Shown: positions 9,994-21,330 of the stretch, one piece after another
Layout of the letters: every line of letters begins with the position of its first letter
Numbering within the stretch: position 1 is the stretch's first letter
Source: Isoetes taiwanensis
Taxonomy: Eukaryota; Streptophyta; Lycopodiopsida; Isoetales; Isoetaceae
NCBI GenBank assembly: GCA_021234155.1
Contig: JAJEKV010000031.1
Coordinates: 15,369,748 to 15,433,747, forward strand
DNA: 64,000 nt
Direction of reading: 5' to 3'
The notes under the pieces: generated by a model
The model's input: the letters and a program-made list of their open reading frames with translations, nothing else
Database searches by the model: none
Told to the model about the DNA's origin: nothing
Translations under genes and position numbers: made by a program

Positions 9994-11007
9994 TACCCTT
10001 CCACATTATACAACAACTTTCTCATTAACCTACATATGGCTTAAGCTCTATTATTTCTGTCCAAATTGCTGCAGTCGCAACTTAATGTACCACATATTCA
10101 AAATACAACTAAGTGCATCAACATTGCCACTAGCATGTATAAAGTTTGGAACTAAACTTATAATGAAATTCATTGTCTATAAAAATATTAAGGCTCATCA
10201 GTAAAAGGCATGGCATGAAACCTTGACTTGCCTTTTTATTTTTCAGCTTAATGATGTGCAGGGGCCAAAATAGAAGTTGCTTACAAAAATGGTCTGGAGC
10301 TGCTGAAGAATGATGAAGTGATGAGTAGAGAAAAATCTCAGAAAAGAAAAGGGAAAAAACAAAAGGTGAAAGAGTCTATCTATGCTTATAGGACGTAGAT
10401 GACGTCCAATAATTCACTGCTTCATAGTTGGTTCTATATAAGAGCTTGTGAATCTGAAAATAAAGATTGAAAATGTTATATTATAACCATTCTCTGAGTA
10501 GACAGAACGAGATACGTCAAGAAGTAACCTTGAATACTGGGAGGAAGATAACCAAATTGTCATACATTCACAACTCCTTTTTGAACCCAAAAAATAGTAA
10601 TCTGAGCACCACAGATTCAACACTTCATTTCCTCATGCTAATTCACAAAAATTAACATCTACGCCACATGATTGGAAAGGGGGAGCATGACGGTAAAGCT
10701 GCAGAACTTAAACGGTGATTGAGGGAATTGATGAAGAGAGTACAATCTATAAAAAATAGAAAAGGCAGCTGATATAATCAAAGTAGCCAAGGGGGGCCTT
10801 TCATCAATCCTTGGACTGGCTATGTCTAGATAATTTTTGAAGCACAAAATTACCACTAGCATTAGCGTTATCTTCTTCTTCTTGGTAGTCTTTTAATATT
10901 TGTTTATTGTGTTTGGTGATGGGGCCTAGTCCCCAGGTTTTATACGGGCTGTTGCCCTTGCATGTACCGTCCCATAACCCAGTTGGGTTCCCATGAATGT
11001 AAAAATT
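9994..11007. other. no gene recognised
   Basis: AT-rich sequence with short unrelated frames and no motif I can name. A pyrimidine tract ending TTTTTCAG (about 10240-10246) looks like a splice acceptor but no exon can be supported after it. Confidence 0.5.
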
Positions 11008-11114
11008 CATCTATCTATCCATCCATCCATCCATCCATCCATCCATCCATCCATCCATCCATCCATCCATCCATCCATCCATCCATCCATCCATCCATCC
11101 ATCTATCTATCTAT
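11008..11114. repeat. (ATCC)n microsatellite with ATCT edges
   Basis: About 107 bp of tetranucleotide repeat: ATCT units at both ends enclose roughly 20 ATCC units. Such a tract is likely to vary in length between individuals. Confidence 0.98.
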
Positions 11115-11300
11115 TTAGGTTGAAAAAAAACCAAGTAAGAAGATGGTTTTGGGAAGTGGTCATTGTGAATAGGAACAACTTATGGGTAGCAGAGACTGTG
11201 GAGGACACAAGGAATATTCATTCAGTCCAGGCTTTCAATGTAGAATGCCCTACACAATTGCATGTAAGACGTTTATCTTGTTTTTGTGCAATTTTGCTTA

Positions 11301-11837
11301 GACGCAGAATGGAAGAAAAGCATGAACAAAGAATATGTAGATGATTGGGAGCTTGTGGTTGTTCAATCAAGCAAGGTTTGAAATGATCAATTTGAGCAAC
11401 ACAAATCTAAAAGAGCAAAATTCTCTACAAAATCAACTATTCTGAAAGATGACAGAAAAGTAGGTGATAATTTTGCGGTCGCTGCTCCAAAGGATAATGA
11501 AGAGGAAGCACTATTTTGGATGGTACGTTATACAAAGCTAACGTACACTATTGAGGAAGACTTTGAGGTCGATGGACAAAGATTTTATGCAGGAGAAGAG
11601 CTTCTTGAAGGTATTTACTATAAAAAGGTACCAAGATCATGCACAAGATATATTTTTTGCTCAAATGAGCCAAGGGCCATAGTCTACACAACTCAAGTAT
11701 GTGCAATTACATTGCCCATGCCGCAAACAAAGCATCGGCTGAAGAAGGGGAACAAGGTTGTATACACGCTTAATGAAGCTACGAGTGAGAGAATTTTGGA
11801 CAATCTTTCTGATGTGCTATCTGATGATGAAGACTAA
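11301..11837 (+). pseudogene. small conserved-looking protein, weakly BAH-like, interrupted by one stop
   Basis: One frame runs from [20 protein letters not shown], through a single TGA (11379-11381), to an acidic C-terminus LSDVLSDDED at 11834. The long open part starts at Met 11520. The order VDGQRFYAGEELLEGIYYKK, then RYIFCSNEPRAIVY, then a linker resembles the strand pattern of a BAH (bromo-adjacent homology) module, where a YIFxSN-type segment is usual. The similarity is weak and is my inference. The codon flow and lack of other breaks over about 175 codons suggest a recently lost gene, a terminal exon, or a transposon-carried protein. Function is not assigned. Confidence 0.35.
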
Positions 11838-12217
11838 TATGAAACGATGAAGGCTAGGTACTTGAAGGATGGTAGTTTCTGCAGCTAGGTATTTTCTTCT
11901 TTGTAATAACACATTCAGGGATCAGAAATATTTTATTCTTTTGTGTTTGGAGAATATAATCTCTATGTCTAGAAATACTTTCTTTTATTGCTATCTCCAT
12001 TGCCATTTGTTGTTGTCGAATGGCTATTATTGTTCTATATAATATAGTATTCCTCATATCTATATTAGGTTTTGTAAATGGTTTATAATTCCTTTGTTGT
12101 GGTTATTTCTGTTAGTCTTTTGTGGCCTGTCAAACACCACAGGAATAGTTAAAGCTCTATGGTTTTGATACAGGATTTTGTGCTTATTAATAGTTAGAGT
12201 TCTGTGGTTTTGTGGCT
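11838..12217. other. no gene recognised
   Basis: AT-rich sequence following the 11837 stop. The phrase GTTAAAGCTCTATGGTTTTG (about 12148-12167) has a degenerate second copy about 45 bases later (12194-12212), a weak local duplication. Confidence 0.4.
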
Positions 12218-13104
12218 TCATGCAAGAATCATTCCTATAGTCATTCTATTGTCCTCCCATAGGATGTGCAATGTGAAAATATGAGCAATAGCAAAATGCT
12301 TGGGTCTAAAATCGGTCTGTCCAAGTGTGCTTACCCATGTTTTCTCTGCCCATATTGTTAGTTGTTGATCAAGGATTCTGACGAGCAATTTTGCCAACAA
12401 AGTACTGCCATGATTATACGATAGTTGGCAGAACAATGTCAATCCCCTGCTTTACATATTGGAACTGCCGTGTTGACAGCCCATTGTGTGGGAAGCCTAC
12501 ATGTAGGACCCTATTAAACAAACTAGTCAGGATTAGGACAATGTGAGGTCTAGCCCATTTCAATAGCTATGTCTGCATGCCATCTAGATTTGTTGCCTTG
12601 CCATATGAGCCATTGCGAGTTGTGGGTGACATCTACCTCTGTTATAGTCAATGGGGGACCATCTTGAGCTTTAAAATCCAAGAGTCTGTAGAGATGTTGC
12701 ATAGAGGTTGCATAGGCTTGTGTAATACTTTCCTCTATAATGTCCTGAGGTGGTGGTCAATAAGGTAAAACATTTCAAGTTGGTGTTTTACAGTGTAATG
12801 TACCTTCTTTCCTTCGATGAAAGCTATTACTGCCTAATTGCCCGAAGGCGTAGAGTGGGATTAATTATCCGTCTGAGCTGCCATTTAAAATATTTGCATT
12901 CATCATCAAACCAGTTGTTTCGAGAGAATCTGGATGTGTGTGATGGTCTACTGGCATGTCTTCTCCTAAAACATTACTTTTTGCTGCAGTCAAAGGGATA
13001 CTAACAAGCTTGACAGACTGTTGTTCCAATAAGAAATGTTGCAAGACTTCAAATATCTCTTTTGTTAGTAGTTGGACATAATCCTCTGCTTTACCATAAT
13101 CCAA
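12218..13104 (-). pseudogene. LINE reverse transcriptase N-terminal remnant
   Basis: On the minus strand the text LLAKLLVRILDQQLTIWAEK, then QTDFRPKH and HIFTLHIL, matches the early RT blocks of non-LTR retrotransposons (the QxGFRPxxST and DHIFTLR region). Upstream, in a broken frame, WAVNTAVPICKAGD and NYRIIM match the preceding block, which ends in NYRPI in intact elements. Multiple stops and frame changes show it is dead. It lies downstream, in minus orientation, of the LINE C-terminal half at 13240-14735, so the two are separate insertions. Confidence 0.65.
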
Positions 13105-13239
13105 ACAAAGCTATAACTGAATGAAAGGGCTAAGATCATTGAGAAATATTGATTTTAATAACTAAATACAGTGTGCACTCAAGACGACTGCATTTGCCGT
13201 CTGCTTAAAAAATCAATGGCTAAGAAATAGTCCACTTTA

Positions 13240-14735
13240 GAATAGAATAGAATAGGTTTTTAGCGTCCACGGAGACCAATTGGCCTATGGGACCCAAACA
13301 AAAAGAGAGCAGCAAGCGTATTACTGACAGGATTAAACCCCCCCCCTCCGGAAGGGTTTTCGAGGGAAAAACCTTAGCAGTAATAAGCATGCTGGCACAC
13401 TGTACAATTGCATAGGACAGTTCAATACCGTCCCGTAGGACACAAACGAGTCCGTGCATCCATAACCTCCTGGAGATATGACCCCAACAATCCCACTGAT
13501 GTCGTAGTCAATAACTGATGCAACGGCTGGCCAGGCACTAGTAATCGAACATATCGCTCTCGGATATGGGCAAATGCGGGGCAGATCTGGAGGGCATGAC
13601 ATTCATCCTCAATCGCGCCGGGTGGCAACATCAAAGCCTTTGCTCTCGGTTCCCGGCCCAATGCCCCCGTTTCAATGCGGAGGCGATGTGCACCCGTCTT
13701 GAATGGAAGCTATAAGTCTGCGCTTCTTCATGGGCAGCCGGGTGTACAAATCTTGGTGTGGGCCTCTTGTGAGCCTAGGATTGACTTCTTTGCGATAGTG
13801 TGCCCGGCTTAACGTCGCGTCGAGCCTCTGATCCCGAGCTTGCGGAAGGAAAGTAGCATCTAGGTACGGTTTAAGTGCCTCACGATCTTTCTTTGTCGAC
13901 ACGGGCGCATCGTTTGCTGCACACCCCGGTGTGAGAACCACTGCGCTTGCTTGTCTTTCCAATGAGGATTTCGGCATTGGGGACCCATCGGCGTGGGCAA
14001 AGCAAGGTGGGGCAGCGTGTATCAGCCATAGCGACCACCTTTTGGAAGTAAGCGATATGGCGTTCCAATGCGACCCGTTGAAGGGGTAAAAGCCCGTCTC
14101 ACAGAGTAGGATCTGGTGCGGAACTGTGGACTTCACCCCTGGGCCCGTGCCAAGAAGGCCTTCGCACCTGCCGAGATCATTCCGTGTGTTGAGGGATATC
14201 ACCGGACCCCACACTTCGCCCCATACAAAAGGGACCGGCTCAACCAAGGCCCAAACAAATGTGATCGGTGGCCCCAAGCATACAACTCGCCTTGTGGGGC
14301 ATTGTTCTGCATGGCATATAGTGCTTTCAACCTGCGGTGACCCGCAACCTGATAGTCGCATCCCAATGAGTGGTAGTTGAGAACTCAATCCCCAAGTACT
14401 TGTAGGTCGGAGCCACCTCTACCTCCCCGCCCTGGTAAGTGAATGTGGGAAGCCTTGGCTGACGGGATGATGCAACTAGCAGCACCCTAGTTTTGGCCAA
14501 GTTAACTCGCATTCCAGTGAATTGGCAAAAAAGTGTCAAGAGCATCCAGGTGACGTTGCATGTCCTCTGGAGTATAGGCCATGAGGTTGACATCGTCAGC
14601 ATATATGAGTTGCCAGATTGTGTGATGCATGAGATGTGCGCCCGCACCTCCATGTTGAGAGAGCCAATCTTCCAACTGATCAATGTATAGGCCAAATAGT
14701 GTGGGGGAGAGGGGTGTGGGGGATACTGTCTAATA
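13240..14735 (-). mobile_element. LINE (non-LTR retrotransposon), 5'-truncated, minus strand
   Basis: The minus strand from about 14735 gives an RT palm with the catalytic LIYADDVNLMAY (YADD codons at 14592-14603), then VNLAKTRVLLVASS and YKYLGIEFSTTTHW, the usual thumb-proximal LINE block. A long C-terminal part follows, ending in the DECHALQIC half of a zinc knuckle. The frame shifts at about 14520 and 14340. After the stop comes a 3' region of about 180 bases that ends in repeated TATTC units (13240-13256 on +) instead of poly-A. A 3' end of the same type is found at 18290-18460. Confidence 0.82.
13672..14388 (-). pseudogene. LINE ORF2 C-terminal domain
   Basis: This 238-residue minus frame continues the RT thumb region into the LINE C-terminal domain. 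Segments such as GVKSTVPHQILLCETGF, LKPYLDATFLPQ and VNPRLTRGPHQDLYTRLPM recur in the plus-strand copy at 17739-18284. The motif GVKSTVPxQIL also recurs in the eroded copy near 22740, tying three insertions to one family. The zinc-knuckle half lies in a different frame (13422-13661). Confidence 0.7.
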
Positions 14736-16327
14736 CATCAACATGAATAAAATGACCAAATAATAGGAATTCCATATTAAAAAGCGTACAAAAATACAAA
14801 GAAGACCCCATGTTGAAGCCAAGTCTCTTGAATCGTAGTCTCGTTGACCATGAAGATGTACGTGACATGGAAATTCACATTCTAGGAGCTGATATTATCG
14901 TTTACGTGCAAATGCACCTTGTCAAGAACTAAGGAAGCCAAGGAACCATGATCATATTGCATGCCTTAATCATCATTCATGATAATATTGCTTGCGTTGA
15001 TCCTCATTCTTGGTTAACTTAGATCACCCTCCAGCAATCGTACCTGGATTATTCCATTGGGTGCAACATATCTCAGGGTTCACACTATTGTTTGAATTGG
15101 ATGTCTTGCCAAATATCTATACGCAGCAAAAAAGACCAATCGAAATTACAAAGCGTGCATATTCACCTCACTATACAATATAATAGAACGGAAAACAAAG
15201 AGGATTGTGCCACAATCATCTTGGCACCATCTTCACGAAGAATACAATGTAAATTTGCACTTTTAGGGCAGCCACCCAGGCCTAAGGTAAAATCAACAAC
15301 AAGAAATAACTCAAACTCAAGGGAGAACTCAATGTAAGTGCCCATGTATATGGTTTTTGATACAAACTAGCAAATAATATCAAATACTGGAGCACGAAAA
15401 GCAAGCAAAGAAATAGATCTAATTTTAGGACCGCTTCTTCCACCCAACTGGGCTCTGTTCCAGCAAGAATTCATTATCTTGCTTTGACCGCTGGCTATTA
15501 ACGATTCACAGATTTAGGCTTAGTCCCACTTTTATTCATTTCCTCCTTTGACCCATTGCTTTTGTTATTCTAATTTGTTATTTTTGTTTTGCTCTCTTAC
15601 TTCATTTAGTTCTTTTGTCCCATTTGCTCTATCGATTATTTTCTTTGTTGCATGTTGCCCCTTTGATTTTATTATTGGAGGCATGGGATCAAATGAATTC
15701 AGAATCAAGAGCTCTTCCCTTTTGGTACACCGTTATTAGCGATTATTTGTCTAAAAGGGTAAGGTAATTTAATACATAAGGTCAAGATAACCATATGAAC
15801 TTATTTTTTTATAACTTGAATAGCTATCTCTTTGAATTTCCAGTTTCTTTGAGCCACTCCTCTGAACTGGCATAAAGCCATAATAACAATCCTTCCCTTT
15901 CCAAGATTGAATGTCGATGTCAATCTCGAGGAAAATTGTTTCATCTTAATTTCCTTAAAGATATTCATTCCAATCAATTAGAAATTGTCTCAATTCTGTT
16001 AGAGGTTTTCATCTTACTTCTTTTAAAGATGACCTCAAGTCAGTCAGATATCTTAGCGTCATTACAGTCGTTCACAAAGATTCTAGTTCACTTCAACATA
16101 TCAATCCAGAGATATTTCTTATTGGTAAGCCATGGCCAGACAATTGTCAATACTTGCAACTTAAAAATAATACCAAATAAAAACAAGCGAGATACTATTT
16201 CCCTAACTTTGCTTACTCCTTTTGCAAAGTTTGCTCATATCTATTTACAAGTGAGCTAGTCCTTAGAATACCATATTGCATCAGAAGGCAGATCAAATTT
16301 AACTAGATACCTTCAATAAGAAGAAGT
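14736..16327. other. no gene recognised
   Basis: AT-rich sequence upstream of the truncated LINE, with only short incidental frames. I see no conserved motif, terminal repeat or target duplication that would define an element. Confidence 0.45.
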
Positions 16328-16636
16328 CTATGTCTCCTTATCTTGATGAATAAGTATTTTTTCTGGTTCAAGAACCTCCTCATCACCTCTAATGTTAGGG
16401 GGTTCTGCATGTTCCATTTTCTGCAAAATCTCAAGAGAAATTTCATTGGCCTTATAGGGCTTTAGTACACCAACATTAAAACTTGATGCAGATTTTTCAT
16501 AGAAATGCAGGTGATAGGCATTTCCACCGACTTTGTCATCAACTTGAATATGTAGCAAAATAACAGGGGGTTCCAGGGGGATTTGATATGAAAGTAAAAA
16601 TAACAATTCCTGAAACCATAGACCATACATCCCCAA
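16328..16636 (-). pseudogene. gypsy pol tail before the chromodomain
   Basis: The minus frame contains FNVGVLKPYK and GDEEVLEPEKILIHQDKE, the linker that joins integrase to the chromodomain in many plant gypsy elements. The chromodomain itself is missing or unreadable beyond 16328. Confidence 0.6.
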
Positions 16637-16689
16637 AAAATTGAATAAGTTGTTCTAAAAAAATAACATAGATTCAAGATAAAAAATAA

Positions 16690-16870
16690 TCACATTCTCA
16701 CTGGGTATATTGGTTAAAGTAGTCTAATTAGGACATTGAGTTATTTTGGTAGAGGTTCGAGCCCCCGTATTTCATATTCTAAAATCTTAGGCAAAGACGT
16801 ATAGAGGTTTGATATTCCCTCAAAACCTTAGGGGAAATCGTATTTCATATTTCAAAATCATAGGCGCCTC
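16690..16870 (+). mobile_element. possible tRNA-derived SINE head
   Basis: TATATTGGTTAAAGTAGTC resembles an RNA polymerase III A box, and GAGGTTCGAGCCCCC about 40 bases later is close to the B-box consensus GGTTCGANNCC. The spacing fits a tRNA-related SINE. Downstream is a 27-base direct repeat (16766-16792 and 16839-16865). No flanking duplication was found and the sequence does not fold as a good tRNA. Confidence 0.4.
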
Positions 16871-17738
16871 CAATCATAAATGACTATAAGCAAAACGAGA
16901 GACGCCCAGAGGCCCCAACATACGATCTGGGTCGTAGGATCGACGAATCCAACAACCGTGGTAGTCCAGGGTGCACCTCATTTAGACCCTATTACCCATT
17001 TTTCGAAGGCGTTTCTTAGGAAGATATATCTAAACCCATTGATCTTTTGCATAGTCTTAAGAATAATAATATTTTGATTTTTTTAATACGAGCTTTTACT
17101 TCTTGTAGAATGTCTGTGAAGTCATGTGCTGCTTCATCTAAAGCAGGCACTTCTCCTCCTACTTTCGTAATTGGAGATTCCAAAGAATATCTGTATTATC
17201 ACTTAAAAAAGTGTTCTCTGAATGATGGAATGAACGTGTCATTGTAAGTGGACTCTAGAAGATAAAGATACTCTTTCCATTAACTATGTCCTTTTGCAAC
17301 GCGTAAGCTTGCAATATAACCTCAATGATACGGATCACACAACCTTCGTATATCCATCTGTTTGAGGATGGTAAGCTGTGGAAAATTTTAAATTGTGCCT
17401 TAATTCTTCATAAGTCCTGATCAAGGTTTGTTGCGGAATAATAGATCTCTATCCATTATATTTGTGTCAGGCATTCCTTGAATCCGGAATATCTCCTTCA
17501 TCAAAAGTTCGCTTGCTTGAGGAGTGATTGTACTCGATTTACACAGAATGAAGTGAATTTATTTAGACAACCTATATATAGTTGTCCAAATCTGGTCATT
17601 CTTAACAATTGATTTTAGTGATTCTTAGATGAAGTCCATAGTGATGTGCTTCTAAGTTTTATCAAGAATGAAAAAAGGTTGAATCGATCCTGTAGTTTTG
17701 TTTGTAGTGGCTCTCATTTTTGAATCGGTCCTATAGTT

Positions 17739-18284
17739 TTGCTTGTAGGGGCTCAGTGCTTCTCATGTTGGGATGTAGAGGCAAAAAGATGCGTACAGGT
17801 ATGGACAAAGAAGGATCATAATGCACTAAAGCTGTACCTAGATGCTAGTTTCCTCCACAAGCTCTGGAATGCAGATGCCCTGACACACGTTAAGATGGTA
17901 CACTATCAGCAGCAAGTTAATCCTATGCTCACGAGAGGCCCGCACCAGTACTTGTGCACCCATTTGCCCATGAAGAAGTGCAGACTTGTAGCTTCCGTTC
18001 GCATGGGTGCACGCTATCTCTGCATTGAGATAGAGTGTTGGACTCGGGAAGCACGGGAGGATATGCTTTGTCAGTGTTGCCATCAGGGCGCCATTGGAGA
18101 TGAATATCATGCCCTTCAGATCTGCCTAGCGTTTGCCCATATCGGAGCGCAGTATATTTGGTTAGTTGTGCCTGACCAGCCGCTGAATGAGTTATTGAAG
18201 ATGGCGTCCGTGGGCTTGTTGGGGTCATATCTCCAGAAGGTTATGGATACACGGACTCAGTTGTGTCCTCCGGGACAATACTGA
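17739..18284 (+). pseudogene. LINE ORF2 C-terminal fragment with CCHC knuckle
   Basis: The 181-residue open frame contains LYLDASFLHKLW, VNPMLTRGPHQYL and CQCCHQGAIGDEYHALQIC, a CX2C...HX4C zinc knuckle typical of the ORF2 C-terminus. It ends LCPPGQY, matching LCPTGRY in the minus-strand copy. It has no RT and is a 5'-truncated insertion. Its open frame is better preserved than its sister's, so it may be younger. Confidence 0.75.
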
Positions 18285-18460
18285 ATTGTCCTATACAATT
18301 GTACAGTGTACCAGTTATTATTGCTAAGCTTTTTCCCTCGAAAACGCTTCGGGGCATGGGTTTTTTAATCCTGACAGTAATACGCTTGCTGATCTCTTTT
18401 TGTTTGGGTCCCATAGGCCAATTGGTCTCCGTGGACGATAAAAAATCTATTCTATTTATT
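17755..18460 (+). mobile_element. LINE copy, 5'-truncated, plus strand
   Basis: This copy corresponds to the last 0.7 kb of the family seen at 13240-14735. It carries the C-terminal protein part, the zinc knuckle (CQCC...HALQIC) and a 3' region ending ATAAAAAATCTATTCTATT. The shared 3' block includes CCAATTGGTCTCCGTGGACG. The copy is inserted in the gypsy element that spans 16328-19110. Its 5' boundary abuts two near-identical 35-base repeats (17679-17713 and 17720-17754). Confidence 0.8.
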
Positions 18461-18603
18461 GACAAACAATACAATTTTCAACATATTTCTTAACATTCCT
18501 TTCAAATTTAGGCCACTGAAATCATATCTTCACAGTAGCCATAGTAGCTTGAATGCCTTTACGGAGGTTTATTATATTTCTGTACCATTCTTGACCTATA
18601 TAT

Positions 18604-18888
18604 TTATGTAACACATGTACAATCCCTATATAAAAGTAAACCATTATGAATCATATACTCTGCAACATGATCACTGCCATCCTTTTCTATTTTAGCGCAA
18701 GGAACGACAAAAGAAGGATCATTTTTGTATTCTGCTTTTAGTGTCTCCAAATCAACAATTTCTACAATGGATGTAGCATGAATAATTACTCTGCTCAAAG
18801 CATCGGCAACTTGGTTTTCCTTCTCATGTTTGTACTCGAGTTGCAACTTTTCAAAGTCCTCAATAGTATCAACGAGCTTAACTAGCAT
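18604..18888 (-). pseudogene. gypsy RNase H end and spacer
   Basis: The minus frame gives EKENQVADALSRV, the end of RNase H, then a spacer leading toward the integrase zinc domain (HNGLLLYRD). The preceding RNase H sequence is readable in other frames up to 19110. Confidence 0.7.
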
Positions 18889-19110
18889 GCATTGATAATA
18901 CCTTGAGTTTGAATATGTTTCAAGCTCTGCTAGTCAAAGCAGGTAGCAAAGTTTGATCCAATGAGATAACATCTCCATTTCCTTAGTGCATGTACCAAAG
19001 CAATCATTTCCTTTCCATATGCTATACCCTTTACTTTACAAGATGGAATTTGCCATTTCTAAGGTTTCTCTAGAATTCGTAATGGTCAAACCATTATAGT
19101 GGTCTTGTTG

Positions 19111-21129
19111 GTGATGTTAGCCAATTTCAAACCAAGGAACTGCAAGATTATCTCTATCTTCTGTTTCTAGTCTGCCTAAAAATTCAACAACTTTGTTTCT
19201 CTTTATTTTCAAAATTGATCACCCACGATCATGTAATTCTCATATACCACCTGCCTACAAGTACTGAAGTAACATTAAGTTAAAATATCTCAAGGGCGAT
19301 TATTATTTCTCCCATCCAAGAGGTTTGCAACACTCCAAAACTGAGCACCACCAAATGCTTTACATGGCAAATGTCTGAATCAGTAGCAAAAGTCTTAGTT
19401 CTTCCATCAGGAACTCCACCCTAATACCATTATCAACTAAAATGACAATCGAGTTTCTTTTCCTTGGGCATCCTTATGATCATAGTATATAAGCATCGTG
19501 CTTTTACTCAAATAGTTTTTCACCCCTTTGTTTCTCCTTCATATGTTCTCTGCAAGATGCTCTTGGTAATTTCCAGTGTTGTAAAGTGAACATCAAATTC
19601 TCAAAGAATGTCTCAAACTAGATGATCATGTAACTATAGGATCTGAATCAAAATTTGCAACTCCACAATTTTAGTTTGCAGTTTAAATCTGGATTAACAG
19701 GATATACGCATTTGCACTTTTGGCCTACGCATTCTTCAAGTATGATACTCATCAGCTATAACCATCAACATGGGCAATATCATACACTACTTTGCAACAA
19801 CATCGTATATGATTTGATGCTAAGCTTCGATCAAGATTCATTCCTGCTTCAGATGTTCTAAGTCAAAAGTTTCTTATTTGCTACTGGACTTGGTGCAAAG
19901 ACACTTATACCTCTGGCGTCCAGCCTCAACAAAGGCTTCACCAGCCAAGTTTCCTCAATGCAAGTGGCTATAGTGATCACTTGCAAGATTTTCTAAGCCC
20001 CATCTCATACCAAAGTGCTGGAAGGGCAGTAGCTGCATCTCTAAATCCAGTGGAATATTTACTTGTATAATACAGATGCTATCTAGGTGTGCATAAGCAC
20101 TTAAGAACGTAGCCAAACTTATCTAATTTGGCAGAAAGTTGTTCATTCCGCAAAGTGTTATGAAGCCACACTTCACATTGGAAAGAAAGGATGTGAGTTG
20201 AGCCAAATGATCATGAATATGTGACAAACTTATGAGATAGGTAGAATTGCCCTTACAGATGATCTGTGGGAGATAGAGATGTTTTGCACCCACCCACCCC
20301 TTTTTTTAAGAAGTGGACAGAATGTTTAATGACATTACATCAACATTTTCAAAAAATTTATAGTCACATTAGCATCATGCAATATCCTCTGCTTCAACCA
20401 AATGTGGAAGCAGAGACACCGTGACATGTGACATGTGTTTCTGTCGTGCATTCAGAGGTTTTGTAAAAGAGTCTTTTAAAGCTGGAGATCTGGACAAGGA
20501 ATTTGAAGAGGTTGAAGTGGCTATAGAGACCCAGATATGGGGAAAATAACTAGCCAAATCTGTGTAGCTTCTTTTCTCTAGATTGATTTGCATTTTGGAT
20601 ATGTAGCTTCTCTCCACCAGCTATTTGCATTTTGGGTCTGTAGCTTCTCTCCATTGGCTTAGTTTGTCTTTCCATCGATTTTAATGCGCAAACTCCATTT
20701 CCTCATTCGGTAGCTTAAATTGTTGTTGAAAGACGTAATGGCTTATTACACGGCTGCACTTTAAGCATATCACTTCTTGTGTTCTATGGAGCTCAATGGA
20801 GTTTCTGCCTGCCCTATAACCTATCCACATTTTTTATTACACCAATAGTGTGGCCTTCAGACTTTAATTGTTCCAAAGTTTTTGTGAGTTGAACTAGGTT
20901 GAGCTCCGATAAATCTTCGCCTTCCTATGGCCTTCCTGTGTAACTGCAAACCCAACATCTCTCTCTCTGCATAAACTCCATAGCTCCACTGTTATAGACT
21001 CCAATTGGGCCCTCTATAATCCGGAATTCCAGTCTCTGTACGCATGTCATTAGAACTATGTTGTTGCTATTTTCAACAAATTTATTTTGGATCATGTTAT
21101 GTTGGAGGTGATGAGTCTGGAACGATTTT
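19111..21129. other. no gene recognised
   Basis: Long AT-rich stretch with no frame that I can assign. It may include further decayed gypsy sequence upstream of the RNase H, but no RT block is visible. Confidence 0.4.
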
Positions 21130-21330
21130 CCTGCATGACCTTGTTACTTAAACTACCTTTGGACAACTCTCGACAACTTGATTTTCCTTCCAAGGTTTGT
21201 ACTCGAGTTGCAACCCTTCGAAATCCTTTATAACATCAATGAGCTTCAACTGACATGCATTGATAATATCTTGAGTTTGATTATGTTTCAAGCTTTGCTG
21301 GTCAAAGCGGGCAATAAACATTGATCCCAT
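21130..21330 (-). pseudogene. isolated gypsy RNase H fragment
   Basis: The minus frame FDQQSLKHNQTQDIINACQL, followed by KDFEGLQLEYKPWKENQVV, is close to the RNase H end seen at 18604-18960 (QSLKHIQTQ, then EDFEKLQLEYKHEKENQVA). It is therefore a fragment of the same gypsy family. Confidence 0.65.

Larger units (their letters stand above)
16328..19110 (-). mobile_element. decayed Ty3/gypsy element with LINE nested in it
   Basis: Reading minus from 19110: RNase H (YGKEMIALVHALRKW, then ENQVADALSR), integrase core between about 17700 and 17240 (MDFI, ELLMKEIFRIQGMPD, MDRD), and the tail of pol with GDEEVLEPEKILIHQDKE just before the chromodomain (16340-16400). The order on the minus strand is correct for gypsy. 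Many stops interrupt it. A plus-strand LINE (17755-18460) separates RNase H from the integrase, and a SINE-like block (16690-16870) sits in the integrase C-terminal part. No LTRs are recognisable. Confidence 0.7.

Noticed and set aside
16690-16765. A tRNA gene
   Set aside because: A- and B-box-like sequences are present but acceptor and anticodon stems do not form.
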